NCBI GenBank assembly: GCA_030762935.1 | Contig: CM060899.1 | Location: 18,376,001 to 18,440,000, forward strand | From: Hymenopus coronatus | Lineage: Eukaryota > Arthropoda > Insecta > Mantodea > Hymenopodidae | Direction of reading: 5' to 3' | Length of the DNA: 64,000 nt | Part shown: one piece after another, positions 23,134 to 34,692 of the stretch | Numbering within the stretch: the stretch's first letter is position 1 | Layout of the letters: each line of letters starts with the position of its first letter | Position numbers and translations under genes: made by a program | The notes under the pieces: model-generated | What the model saw: the letters and a program-made list of their open reading frames with translations, nothing else | Told to the model about the DNA's origin: nothing | Database searches by the model: none

Positions 23134-23885
23134 CATAAGAATTTTTTTTAAATGCTGTTTGCATTTAGAAGCCCGGGATTTATCAGTCGACCCTAGTAAT
23201 TATAGAATTGCATTTTTAACCTTTTAGAAAGTAGAAATACATTTTGGAAACATAAAATATAATCATTGAAGCTGTAATTTTTTGGGCATAAAACTATGCC
23301 TTTAGTCTCTTTGGAAATAATTTGAGAGCATATTTTAGGGTCTAATATGACCTTAATGGATCTAAAGTCCACAGTTTGTTTAATTTTAGGCAGATTTCTG
23401 ACCAAAGACATTGGGAATAAAGTCCTAAAATTCATCAATGAAGAAACTTTATCTTGCTTACCGTCCTGCATTCCTTCCCTGTTATTCCTCATTTGTTTAT
23501 CATGTCTCGGAGTACGTACCGATTCTTATATTCGTATCCGATTTTAAACATGACAGCTTCTATTCAAATGTCGAGATCATTTTCTGCGTCTTGTAAGGTT
23601 TAAAGTAATTTTCACTCTCATTAGTGCTTTCTTCCCTTTTTGAAATACACGCGCGGCTTCCTTTTACTTTCATGTTTTATATTCCTTTTCTGGAGTAAGC
23701 CCCGCCTGATTTTCCTTTCAGTTTTCCTTTCTCCAACACTTCTGCTCTAAAACCGGTTTAAAAGGTTAAATAATGGTTTTTGTACCTGACTTAAGCAAAA
23801 GACTTTTCTTTGCTTACACTGTTATTTAGCCAGAGTAATAACTTTGCCTTAATATTGTATTAAAACTGTTTTCCCTGCGTCTAGA
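23134..23885. other. non-repeat interval, no gene recognised
   Basis: A 99-codon minus-strand frame (23193-23492) and an overlapping plus-strand frame lack recognisable motifs. No repeat is recognised. Confidence 0.35.
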
Positions 23886-24748
23886 AATCTGATGTGCTCC
23901 ATTCACATGACTTTCTCTATATCTCTGTAATAAAGTATTGTTAATAAGCTTATCTTTTATTTATTTCATGCTAATCGAAAAAAATTAGCATAAATAGTCT
24001 TATTTCTTACTTTATTGTAAGTAGAAGCGAAATATGGGAGTACCATACGTTAAAGTGAAAGCCAAAAGCTGGTTGCTATGTGACTGAAGTTCCTTTGTTT
24101 GTATGGACAGGAGTTGACAAATTCCTGTATGAGAAAAGTATAAGCTTTTCAAAGCTGAAACCAAGAAAAAGGAATATCTCCACGAAAAAAAAAAGGTATA
24201 TAACTATTTTGTGTGTTTTAACGTGCTCTACATTTTTTGTGGGTTAAGTTTTTGTCCATCTCTTACGGTTTAGTAGCTATGCAAAATTCATCCAGAATAA
24301 AGTAGTCTTCAGAGGCTATTCCTAGAAAATTCAAAATATACTTTTTATTTGTCGGGTAAATATCTTTAATATACGATATTTTAATCAAAATCGTTAGAGA
24401 AAATCAAAATTTTCTAAAAAAGTTCCATGTAAAGGGTAGCTTGGGGTGGGGGGATTTTTCTCAAAATCTTCGTGTCGCATCCCTGGAAGATACTACTTAA
24501 ATACCAAGTTTGGTATTTTACCGACTTTTCGTTTTTGAGTTATTGTGTTCACAGACACACGGACACACTGACACACGGACACACGGACCCACGGACACAC
24601 ACACAGACATTTTTCTGAAAATGCTTTTTTTGGATATTGGGGACTCTAAAACATATATTGCCGGTGAAATCTCGGTATCGAATTTTTTGGTGGAGTGCAA
24701 TACCTTCTCTATACACTATGTACATGGTGCGTGTAGAGAAAGTAAAAA
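23886..24748 (+). mobile_element. family H copy, full length
   Basis: Starts ATCTGATGTGCTCCATTCAC. It has an expanded ACACGGAC minisatellite at 24553-24603 and ends with hairpin and GTAGAGAAAGTAAAAA. A SINE follows immediately. Confidence 0.9.
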
Positions 24749-25023
24749 AGCGATGAGATCGCTTCCGTTGTCATGCTCTAAGAGCCGACTTCTCATCCGG
24801 AGGCCACGGGTTCGATTCCCTGCGGGGGCGGGGAACTTTTCTTTAACCAGAAGTATTCCATATCCCCCACAGTGTCTAGAAGATGTATGTGAGGCTGAAT
24901 ACGCGCGCATGTGTGTGTATATGAGGAAAATAAAACGATTTAAACCCAGCGCAAATTACTTGCATACAGCGAGATGTTTCTAATACAAAGACCCCGATGT
25001 TATATAAATGAAACAATAAAAAA
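24749..25023 (+). mobile_element. tRNA-derived SINE
   Basis: A tRNA-like head holds TGCTCTAAGAGCCGACTTCTC and a clear B box GGTTCGATTCC at about 24809-24820. It is followed by a unique body and an A-rich tail (AATAAAAAAA) at 25010-25023. The head resembles tRNAs with a CTTCTCATC anticodon-loop region, but the 5' portion is scrambled, so it is a SINE and not a tRNA gene. It inserted exactly beside the hairpin end of a family H copy. Confidence 0.7.
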
Positions 25024-25907
25024 AATCTGATGTGTACCATTCACATGACTTTCTCCATATCCCTGCCACAAATAATTCTTAAAAAGCTTATACTTCTATT
25101 TACTTTATGCTAATCAGAAAAAAATAGCAGAAATAGTCTTATTACTCGCTTCCTTGTAAATAGAAGCGAAATAAGGGACAACCGTAGGTTAAAGTGATAG
25201 TCAAAAGCTGGTTGCTATGTCAATGAAGTTCCTTTGTTTATATGGAGTTGACAAGTTCCTGTATGAGAAAAGTATACGTTTTTCATAGCAGAAACAAAAA
25301 TAAGGAATGTTACAAAAACGACGAACTCCACGAAAAAAATGTAATTAACATAAATTGTGTGTTTTAATGTGCTCTACATTTTTTGTGCAGTAAGTGTTTG
25401 TCCATCTCTTATGGTTTAGCAGTTATTCAAAATTTAGTAAAATTCATCCAGAATAACCACCTCTTCAGAGGCTATTCCCAGAAAATTCAAGATATACATT
25501 TTATTTGTCAGGTGAAAGTGTTTAATATACGAAATCTTAATCAAAATCGTTAGAGCCATTTTTGAGAAAATCATAATTTTCGAAAAAAGTTCCATGTAAA
25601 GGTTAGTAGGGGGTGGGGCGATTTTTCTCAAAATCTTCGTGTCGCATCCCTGGAAGATACTAAACTTAAATACCAAGTTTGGTATTTTACCGACTTTTCG
25701 TTTTTGAGTTATCATGTTCACAGACACACGGACACACGGACACACACACACGGACACACACACACGGTCCTTTTTGTGAAAATGCTTTTTTTGGATATTG
25801 GGGACCCTAAAACATATATTTCCGGTGAAATCTCGGTATCGAATTTTTGGTGGAGTGCAATACTTCTCTATACACTATGTACATATTGCGTATGGAGAAA
25901 GTAAAAA
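25024..25907 (+). mobile_element. family H copy, full length
   Basis: Starts ATCTGATGTGTACCATTCAC, with a CACACGGA minisatellite at 25722-25768. The hairpin's right arm has one change (TATTGCGTATGGAG). Confidence 0.9.
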
Positions 25908-26412
25908 GAGAGATCAAACAAAAGATGACCTCCCGTTTGAGAAAAGTTCAAGTAGCTTTTAAATTGAAACCAGTAACAAGAATTATAACGGGTAGAAAGA
26001 AAAAAAGAAGAAATATTTATCATATAAAGTTATTTTAACCATATCTGCATTTTTTTGGGCACTAACTTTTTGTCAATCTCTTATTTGCCTCGTAAATATT
26101 TTTAATATACGATCTTTTTATCAACATTGTTAACGCATTTTTGATGAATTCCATATTTTTGAAAAGTTTTCCATGTAGTCGCATCCTTGAAAGACGCTGA
26201 ACTAAGACATAAAGATGGATATTTAATTTACTTTTCTTTCTTGAATATCGGGTTCACAGACACTTGGTAACACACGAGCCTTTTTCTTATATTTTAATTT
26301 TACTTATTTATTTTTTGTATTCAGGGGACGCTAAAACGTATAGAATTATGTGTGGAATGCAATATCTACCCTATTTACCTATGTACTATGGATGGAGGAC
26401 AGAAAGTCAAAG
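25908..26412 (+). mobile_element. family H, strongly diverged copy
   Basis: Recognisable only by scattered landmarks in order: GTTTGAGAAAAGTTCAAGTA, TTTTTGTCAATCTCTTA, TAAATATTTTTAATATACGA, GTCGCATCCTTGAAAG and a collapsed hairpin at 26375-26410. It lacks the first 200 bp. Confidence 0.65.
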
Positions 26413-26745
26413 CCATACAAGCAAAAAATGAGATACATGTTATATAGAAGTGATTTTCAGGTTTGCACCCACCTCATCTTATGGCACGGAGAGAGCATTT
26501 TCTGAGTATTAAACCTAAGAAGATTTATTTTCGATAATGTACAACGGTTTATGAAAATAGTGCTTCTATTGGAATTTATGAATGCTATAAATAATAATTC
26601 TACGCGTTACGTATATGCTATGGTTTTATTGTATGCTCTCTTTTATCCATCTCAGTGTATAATTTAATGACTGCCCTGCACCCTACTGTAGACCCGCATA
26701 TCATTTCAAATTAGCTGCGTATCTGCAGGTACACTCAAAGACAAT
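26413..26745. other. non-repeat interval, nothing recognised
   Basis: AT-rich, without ORF or repeat signature. Confidence 0.4.
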
Positions 26746-27650
26746 AAAAATCCGATGTGTACCATTCACATTTCTTTCTCTACATCTCTTCAACAAATGA
26801 TTCTTATAAAGCTTATACTTCTATCTACTTCATGCTAATCAGAAAAAAATAGCAGAAATAGTCTTATTACTTGCTTCCTTGTAAGTAGAAGCGAAATAAG
26901 AGAGTGCCATAGGTTAAAGTGATGGTCAAAAGCTGGTTGCTATGTGACTGAAGTTCCTTTGCTTGTATGGACACGAGTTGACAAATTCCTGTATGAGAAG
27001 AGGATAAGTTTTTAAGCCTGAAACCAAAAACAAGGAATATCTAAAAAAAAAAAAAAAAAAAAAAAAACGATAAACTCCCGAAAAAATGTACATAACACAA
27101 ATTGTGTATTTTAATATGCTCTACAATTTTTGTGTAGTAAGTTTTTGTCTATCTCTTACGGTTTACCAGTTGTAAACAATTCCGTAAAATTGACCCAGAA
27201 TAAAGTAGTCTTCAGAGGGTATTCCCAGAAAAATCAAGATATACATTTTATTTGTCAAGTAAATATCTTAAATATACGAGATTTTATTCAAAATCGTTAC
27301 AGCCATTTTTAAGAAAATAAAAATGTTCGAATTTTTTTCCAAGTAAAGGGTTGTTTGGGGTGGTGGAATTTTCTTGAAACTGTTCGTGTCGCATCCTTGG
27401 AAGATACCAAACCTAAATACCAAGTTTGGTTTTTAACGCTCTTTTCATTTTTGAGCTATGCTGCCCACAATTACACACACACACACATACACACACACAC
27501 ACACACAGAACATTTTTCTAAAAATGTTCAGAATGGATTCAGGGGGTTTCAAAACATATATTTTCGGTGAAATCTCGGTGTCGAATATTTGGGTGCAATA
27601 CAATACTTTCTCTATACACTATGTATATAGTATGTATAGAGAAAGTAAAA
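26746..27650 (+). mobile_element. family H copy, full length
   Basis: Starts ATCCGATGTGTACCATTCAC. It has a 20+ bp poly-A interruption near 27044-27066 and a (CA)n tract at 27473-27507, and ends with hairpin CTCTATACACTATGTAT and AGAAAGTAAAAA. Confidence 0.9.
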
Positions 27651-28137
27651 ATACGCCTGGTGTTGTGATTATGCCGAAGATGTGAACATTTAATAAAGAT
27701 TCGCGTCTTAAGATGACCTTCATTGGTGCCATTCTGATACAACATGACACGCGAGAAAGAAAAGGCAAAACCAATCGGGCAATCCACCTCTCCATCCCTT
27801 AGCCCCGCTCGTCGCTCCGTTAGCACAGTATACGCAGTGCTAATTTTGTCCACCACGTGCGCCAATTATCTTGGCATTAGAACTTTAGCATGAAGCGCAG
27901 ATAAAAGATTAACTTAATGTTGTATCACCCGGTGAGATTATTGTCCAACCAGAAAGTTTAAGGATCACCAGTTCACGACAAAGAACTTCATTTGTCACAT
28001 GTCGCGTTTCCTGTCCATCCCCTTTTCTTCCGTAACGAGGTCTGTCTAATACATTTTTAAGAGCACAGCAAACAGGTGAAAGATATGGGTGGAGTCAGCC
28101 AAATGACCCCGTCGTACTATAAGTTTTTCCATGTGTA
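27651..28137. other. non-repeat interval, no gene recognised
   Basis: Comparatively GC-rich. A minus-strand frame of 108 codons spans its first half but also reads through the preceding family H hairpin, so it is not an independent gene. Confidence 0.35.
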
Positions 28138-28985
28138 TTTTTACTTTCTCTGTTCGTACTATGTACAAAGTGTATAGAGAAGGTATTATAATGCACCCAC
28201 AAACTTGATACCGAGATTTCACCGGAAATATATGTTTTGAGACACCCTGAATAAAAAAAAAACATTTTTAGAAAAATGTCCGTGTGTGTCTGTGTGTGTG
28301 TGCGTGGGCAGCAAATCTTGAAAATGAAGAGACCGTTAAAAACCAAATTAGGTATTTAAGTTTGGTATCTTCCAAGGATGGGACACGAAGATTTTCAAGA
28401 AAATCCCCCCACCCCAAACTACCTTTTACATGGAAAAAATTTCGAAAATTTTGATTTTTTTAAAAATGGCTCCAACGATTTTGATTAAAATCTCGTATAT
28501 TTACGATATTTACTTGAAAAATTAAATGAATATCTTGAATTTTCTATGAATAGCCTCTAAAGACTACTTTATTCTGGATGAATTTTGCATAACTACTAAA
28601 CCGTAAGAGATGGACAAAAACTTAACACACAAAAAATGTAGAGCACGTTAAAGCACATAATTTATGTTATATACATTTTTTCGTGGAGTTGATTGTTATT
28701 GAGATATTCCTTTTTCTTGGTTTCAGCTTTGAAAAACTCGTATTTTTCTCATACAGGAATTTGTCAACTCCTGTCCATACAAACAAAGGAACATCAGTCA
28801 CATAGCAACCAGCTTTTGGCTTTTACTTTAACTTATGGTGCTCCCTTATTTCGCTTCTACTTACAATAAAGCAAGAAATAAAACTATTACTGATAATTGT
28901 ACTCTTCATTAGCATGAAGTAAGTAGATGTATAAGCGTTGTAGAGATGTAGAGAAAGTTAAGTGAATGGAACATGTCAGCTTTTA
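28138..28985 (-). mobile_element. family H copy, full length
   Basis: Hairpin at 28143-28180. Upstream, the deletion of a few tens of bp removes AATTTGTTGCA before the 5' end GTAGAGAAAGTTAAGTG. Confidence 0.88.
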
Positions 28986-29462
28986 AGATTTTATCAATCA
29001 AGATTCTCGCAGTTTTCTTCTCTGCACCATATCAAAAGCCATAGATAATGTGTTTTAGGGTTAAATTTCCGTCTCATTTGAACTGGCAGTTTTAAATATA
29101 AATACATATTCAGAGCACGACAAACCTTCGGAACCCATGCTCTTCTTCTCTCGATAAAGACGTTTATATCGCATTACTGGTCGATTTTCTCGAGCTTGTT
29201 ATTTTAATAACGCACCATTAGTTTTCTTAATGATTCTTTATTCTGTTATTGCGTTACATTAAACATCTTTAGCGCAACACCTCGTTATTTCCGTCCTTAA
29301 TTGATATGCTAAATCCGATCTTTAAATTGAAAATTCCATGTTATTTGCATTCGGCATGGCGGAAAAAGTTGCTGTTGATCTTATACAAGGTATTAATGAA
29401 TTATTTCAAAATAATTGAAGAGATTATAAACTTGACAGAAATAAGTAATTTCAGATGTTTTA
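28986..29462. other. non-repeat interval, nothing recognised
   Basis: AT-rich, without a supported exon or repeat. Confidence 0.4.
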
Positions 29463-29574
29463 ATTTTTACTTTCTCTATACGTACCATGTACATAGTGTA
29501 TAGAGAAGGTATTGTAATGCACCCAAAAATTCGATACCGAGATTTCACCGGAAATATATGTTTTGGGGACCCCT

Positions 29575-29608
<34 letters not shown>

Positions 29609-30347
29609 CTGTCTGTGGACAGCATAGCCCCTCCCCCCCCCAAAAAAGACCGTTAAATACCAAACTTAGTATTCAGGTTTAGTATCTTCCAAGCTTGCGG
29701 CACGAAGATTTTCAAAAAAATCCCCCCACCACAAACTATCCGTTACATGGAAAAATTTTCGAAAATTTTTATTTTCTTAAAAATGGCTGTAACGATTTTG
29801 ATTAAAATCCCGTACATTAAAGCTATTTATGCCTGACATAAAATGTATATCTCGATTTTTTTGGGAATAGCTTCTGAAGAGCTCTTTATTCTGGATGAAT
29901 TTTGCTGAATTTTGCTTAATTACTAAACCATAGAAGATAGAAAAAAACCTACTCCACAAAAAATGTACCTCATAACAAAACACGCAATTATTGTCTTGCA
30001 CGTTTTGTTGTGGAGGTAACCACTTTCGAGATATTCCTTGTTATTTGCTTCAATTGTGAATTATTTAAACTTTTCACACACAGGAAGTGTCTGTTTTTCT
30101 TTTGTTCTACTCCTGGCCAAGCAAAGAAGTGATTTGCAATGACAATCGCATAACGATAGCTTTTAAAACATTTGGCAATCACTTTAGCATAGTGCATTCC
30201 CTTATTGCCTTCTACTTATAAGGAACTAAGTAAAAATATTCTGCTAACATTTATCTTGATAAGCATTGTGTATAAAAAGAATAATATTTTGTGAGAGTTT
30301 TGTGGAGCAGCTAGAGAAAGTCATGTGAGTGTAACGCATCAGATTTT
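29463..30347 (-). mobile_element. family H copy, full length
   Basis: Hairpin at 29470-29507. A (GT)n run at 29576-29606 replaces the usual spacer entirely, so CCCTGA joins GT repeats directly. It is followed by a poly-C run and a normal body. 5' end GAGAAAGTCATGTGAGTG. Confidence 0.9.
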
Positions 30348-31174
30348 GTTATTACTTTCTCTATACGTACTATGTACACAGTGTATAGAGAAGGTATTGT
30401 ACCCAAAAATTCGATACCAAGATTTCACCGGAAATATATGGTTTGAGGATCCCTGAATCCAAAAAAAGGATTTTTAGAAAAATGTTCCCTGTGTATTTGT
30501 CTATCTGTCTGTCTGTCTGTGTGTATGTGTGTGTGTGTTGGCAGCATAGCTCAAAAACAAAAAGGCCGTTAAAAACCAAACTTGGTACTTAAGTTTCGTT
30601 TCTGCCAAGGATGCGACACGAAGATTTTCAAGAAAATCCTCCCACCCCAAACTACCGCTATCATGGAAAAAATTTCGAAAATTTTGATTTTCTTAAAAAT
30701 GGCTTTAACGATTTTGATTAAAATCTATTATATTTAAGACATTTCTTGCCAAATAAAAGGTATATCTTGCATTTTCTGGGAATAACCTCTGAAGACTACT
30801 TTATTCTGCATGAATTTTACAGAATTGTGTGCAACTGGTAAACCGTAAGAGATAGACAAAAACTTACCACACAAAAAATGTAGAGCACATTAAAACACAC
30901 AATTTATGTTATACTTATGCTTTTCTCATACAGGAACTTGTCAACTCCTATCCATACAAACAAAGGAACTTCAGTCACATAGCAACCAACTTTTACTATC
31001 ACTTTAACTTATGTTACTCCCTTATTTCGCTTCTGCTTACAGGGAAGCAAGTAATAAGACTATTTCTGCTAATTTTTTCTCACTTAGCACGAAGTAAATA
31101 AAAGCATAAAGTTTTTAACAAAAAATTGTTGTAGCGGTATAAAGAAAATCATGTGAATGTATTATATCAGTTTT
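30348..31174 (-). mobile_element. family H copy, nearly full length
   Basis: Follows the previous copy in the same orientation. It has CTGT repeats at 30500-30520, and a deletion near 30912 removes the TTTTCGTGGAG segment. 5' end AAGAAAATCATGTGAATG. It ends 90 bp before the Dscam-like exon. Confidence 0.88.
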
Positions 31175-31250
31175 TTTTTTTGCAGTGTTTTATCAATTAA
31201 TCAAGAGAGTAAAGTTGATATTCTGATACCTAGGTGTATCATAAACACTT

Positions 31251-31263
31251 ATTGTGTTTGCAG
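31251..31263 (+). promoter_or_regulatory. 3' splice site of Dscam-like exon
   Basis: ATTGTGTTTGCAG directly precedes the Ig-coding exon. It is a T-rich tract ending in CAG, and it places the intron after the first base of a codon. Confidence 0.65.
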
Positions 31264-31450
31264 GTTGTTTGTTGGTGGATGCACAGCACGGAATTCATGG
31301 TCCGGTATTTCTACTCGAGCCGCCGTCGGTGCTTCGGTTCTCAAACGCGACTGGCTCGCAAGTCAGTTGTTCCGCACATGGTTCGCCGCCTCCAGATGTC
31401 ACTTGGCTCCACCAAGATGGATCTCTCGTCACTGCCGTCCCAGGATTCAG
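31264..31450 (+). CDS. Dscam: Dscam-like Ig1 exon (partial gene)
   Basis: Internal exon of 187 nt (2 + 61 codons + 2) flanked by TTTGCAG and GTAAGG splice sites. The peptide starts with a hydrophobic LLVDA stretch, plausibly the end of a signal peptide. It continues GPVFLLEPPSVLRFSN, then SQVSCSAHGSPPPDVTWLH with the first Ig cysteine and the core tryptophan, and stops at TAVPGF. This matches the first half of Ig1 in arthropod Dscam (a GPVFLxEPPxxxxFSN type start), a homophilic neuronal adhesion receptor of the Ig/FNIII superfamily that is also diversified in arthropod immunity. The second Ig cysteine must lie in a downstream exon that I do not find. The flanking sequence is therefore probably intronic. 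The chelicerate paralogue cannot be decided; a related Ig-superfamily gene or a decayed duplicate remain possible. Confidence 0.75.
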
Positions 31451-32471
31451 GTAAGGTTTATCACAACTTCCGTTATACATTCTGATAATCATTGAACTGG
31501 TCTTCAGTTTTATTGGCCTTTAGTACTGGTGCGTTAAAATACATGACGTCATTATTAGCTCAGCAAGCCCCTCGTCTCAAAGGGGAGGTGTGGAATTGAA
31601 CCTTAGACTGCACGCTTTGCCCACTTTGTTAATAGGTACAGAACTGTTTTTCACCATGACGTTTCGTGTGTTCTTTTCGCCCGAGATTGAAGTAACTGAT
31701 CACAGAATTTGCATCGTAGAGTGCTACTTCCTAACTGGAAGAATACGTTATCTGTCAGCATAAATGCTACGATTGCGATTTTACGATACCCAAGCGAATG
31801 CTTCAAAAGTGCCAGTTCATTATGGTGACATCAAAACTGTTGACATCCACCACTTCTACTCATCATTCGCTAGTCCTCTGTAAGAGACAAGGCGTGATAA
31901 ACGACTGGCGGCAAAGGCCCTATATATTGGAAGAGGAGGAACATTTCAGTACTGCGGAAAGCCAGGCCGATTATTTTACTTGGAATCTCCCCGTCCTTTA
32001 CCATTCACATTTAATTGCAGTTGCCAGGATATGCCTTTGAATTGATATCCAGTCCATTATCTCTCGCCTTAACGTCACGGCGTTCCTGTAAAAGCGCTAT
32101 GGACATGTTTATATATTAGAGGAAGAGCAGCATAGAAGGATGAAATTTTTACTACACTCGGCCAATAAATTGAAAATAGCAATTTTACAGGAAATGCTTT
32201 TTGAAAACATTGCGAATCCATATTTGATTAGCATTTATCTAGCTGTAACAAAGCTGTTTCCAGGCGTACTATTTAATAGAATAACCTTTTTTTAGAACTA
32301 CTTTCTCATATTTTCGAAATTTTGACGCGTATCAGTTTTTGTTTAAATACAACTATAATTTCCGAAAATGAGCAGAAGAATCAATTGTAATATTACAAGC
32401 AATATTAGTACAATGAAAAAAGTATGTAATTTAGAGATGAAAACGTGTAACCCTTTAAAAGATTTGTCATA
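31451..32471. other. putative intron, no further exon found
   Basis: Begins with a consensus donor GTAAGGTT. An 80-codon plus-strand frame at 31798-32040 does not resemble the second half of Ig1. A short repeat near 32310-32370 recurs in reverse at 38425-38490. Confidence 0.45.
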
Positions 32472-32566
32472 GTGGGACTGAAGTATTCAGTGCTACAGTT
32501 GGGATTTGAACCACGGATCTTCCGGTTTTTAGTCGATCTCTTTAACCACTGAGCTATATGACAACA
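32472..32566 (-). mobile_element. tRNA-derived SINE
   Basis: On the minus strand: ATAGCTCAGTGGTTAAAGAG (A box), a loop with ACTAAAAACC, then GTGGTTCAAATCCC (B box). Same family as 32880-32960 and 33060-33139. Confidence 0.7.
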
Positions 32567-32879
32567 TGCCGGTATATCACTGAATTTCTCAACTGACTTG
32601 CATGTTTTGTGGAGTTAGTTCGTCCAATATGATTAATTGATTACAAAGATAAAGTTTTACAGAGATTTGGTTAAAACTAAAATAAAAAAAAATAATAAAA
32701 ACAATTAAATGTTAACATCCTTAAACTAATAAAAAATTCTAATTTCGTAAACCTCAAGATCATCTGAAATTATTTTGATAACCCCAATGGTGACTTACAA
32801 GGATTCATAGTATAGCCAACTATTGGTGTCATATAGGTTTTTTTTTTCAGACAAGCCGTGTGTAGGACAGCCGTTGGAT
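32567..32879. other. AT-rich interval, nothing recognised
   Basis: Between two SINEs. No ORF or repeat is recognised. Confidence 0.4.
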
Positions 32880-32960
32880 AGGTAGAATCAGACTGAAAAA
32901 TTCAATGCCATAGCTGGGATTTGAACCAAGGATATCCCGGTCTCTAGCCGGACTATGAAG
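32880..32960 (-). mobile_element. tRNA-derived SINE
   Basis: Minus-strand B box TTGGTTCAAATCCC with the GAGACCGGGATAT segment. It is an inverted partner of the plus-strand copy at 33060-33139. Confidence 0.65.
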
Positions 32961-33059
32961 CCCGGGACTTAAAGTGCTTACGACAATGTAAGTCACCATC
33001 TCAGAATAATTTAAGCTCACCTTGTGGTTTACCGAGAAACGTGCGAGTCAGTTTGCATG

Positions 33060-33139
33060 TTTGCCATGGTATCTCAGTGGTTAGAGCGATCGCCTAGAGA
33101 CCGGGAGATCCGTGGTTCAACTCACTTCTATGGCATTGC
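33060..33139 (+). mobile_element. tRNA-derived SINE head
   Basis: GGTATCTCAGTGGTTAGAGC (A box) and CCGTGGTTCAACTCAC (B-box-like), ending at CTATGGCATTGC. A family H hairpin end begins immediately after, interrupting the SINE body. Confidence 0.7.
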
Positions 33140-33978
33140 GTTTTTACTTTCTCTATATGTACTATGTACACAGTATATAGAGAAGGTATTGCACTCCACC
33201 AAAAAATTCGATATCGAGATTTCACCGGAAATATATGTTTTAGGGTCCCCTATATCAAAAAAAAGTATTTTCACAAAAAGGTCCGTGTGTGTATATGTGT
33301 GTGTCCGTGTGTCTGTGGATACGATAACTCAAAAACGAAAAGTCGGTAAAATACCAAACTTGGTATTTAAGTTTAGTGTCTTCCAGGGATGCGACACGAA
33401 GATTTTGAGAAAAATATCCCCACTCCAAACTATCCTTTACATGTAACTTTTTCGAAAATTTTGATTTTCTAAAAAATGGCTCTAACAATTTTGTCAGGTA
33501 AAATGTATATTTTGAATTTTCTGGGAATAGCCTCTGAAGTCTACTTTATTCTGGATTATTTTGCATAACTTCTAAACCGTAAGAGATGGACAAAAATTTA
33601 ACACACAAAAAATGTAGAGCACGTTAAAACACACAAATTATGTTATATAGATATTTTTTTCGTGGAGCTGATCGTTTTTGAGATATTCCTTTTTCTTGGT
33701 TTCAGCTTTGAAAAACTTATACCTTTCTCATACAGGAATTTGTAAACTCCTGTCCATACAAACAAAGGAACTTCAGTCATATAGCAACCAGCTTTTGGCT
33801 TTCACTTTAACCTATGGTACTCCCTTATTTCGCTTCTACTTACTATAAAGCAAGAAATAAGACTATTTCTGCTAATTTTTCTCGATTAGCATGAAATAAA
33901 TAAAAGATAAGCTTATTAACAATAATAATTTACTGAGATATAGAGAAAGTCATGTGAATGGAACACATCAGATTTTTT
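33140..33978 (-). mobile_element. family H copy, full length
   Basis: Hairpin (ATGTACTATGTACACAG) at 33148-33185. An internal deletion at about 33494 removes the ATTAAAATATCG segment. 5' end ATAGAGAAAGTCATGTGAATG. Confidence 0.9.
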
Positions 33979-34244
33979 AGTTTATCTATCCACCTCTTGT
34001 AATAATTTTATTAACAGATTTATCATAATTCAGTAATCAAGGTTATTGCAATATCACCGAGTAAATATTTTGTGTGTTGTTCAAAGCTTCAATTCAAAAC
34101 GTACCCACCAGTTTTCTCAAATTTTTAAGGCAATTGGGACATGTTGATTATGCAATATATTTGCACATTAAAATGTATAAAATAATTGAAGGGTTGAGAA
34201 CCATAGTGGGCCAAGCACAATTTTTTAAAAATGGAGAAATCGAA
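33979..34244. other. AT-rich interval, nothing recognised
   Basis: No exon or repeat recognised. Confidence 0.35.
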
Positions 34245-34478
34245 GGTCACTGTGGCCGTACCGTGGCCGTGTGGTTAGACGGCCGGGGTTCGATCCCAAG
34301 CGACCACATGTGAGATTTGTGGTGCACAAAGCGGTGCTGGGGCGGGTTTTCTCCGGGTACTCCGGATTCCCCCGCCGTTGCATTCCAACGGTGCTCCATC
34401 ATCATTCATGTATCACCATTGTCACCACCTGCGGTGCCATAAGTAGTTAAAGCGGGCGATAAACACTACAAAAAAAAA
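34245..34478 (+). mobile_element. tRNA-derived SINE with conserved core
   Basis: The head reads GGCCGTGTGGTTAGACGGCC and GGGTTCGATCCCAAGC (B box). The core TTTTCTCCGGGTACTCCGG is shared with 38028, 53530 and 62224, and the tail GCGGGCGATAAACACTAC is followed by an A-run. The best preserved copy of this family in the window. Confidence 0.8.
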
Positions 34479-34692
34479 GTCAAATTTTTTTCAATATCAT
34501 AATTTATTGAGCTAAGGTATACATAATAACTAAATGCCACAGTAATCCTGAATATATTTTCTATCTTATATTAGAACAACATTAATGTGGCTTCATGCAA
34601 AATTAGGTTTTACAGTTATTTATTGGGAGCTATTTTCCTTTGCTGGGATTTGGCTCAGCCTAAAGAAACGTAACTGGGCCATTTCCATACAT
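34479..34692 (-). other. possible 3' UTR of minus-strand gene
   Basis: If the exon at 34693-34923 is real, this is its 3' UTR. A minus-strand AATAAA lies at 34624-34619, about 70 nt after the stop. No repeat is recognised here. Confidence 0.3.

Noticed and set aside
24749..24850. tRNA gene
   Set aside because: B box is good but the D-arm and acceptor stem do not pair and an extended body with A-rich tail follows; SINE.
24510..24983. 157-codon open frame with His/Thr-rich stretch
   Set aside because: Runs through the ACACGGAC tract, the family H hairpin and into a SINE; similar HTHT and GYDTKILRKIPP frames recur wherever family H lies. Not coding.
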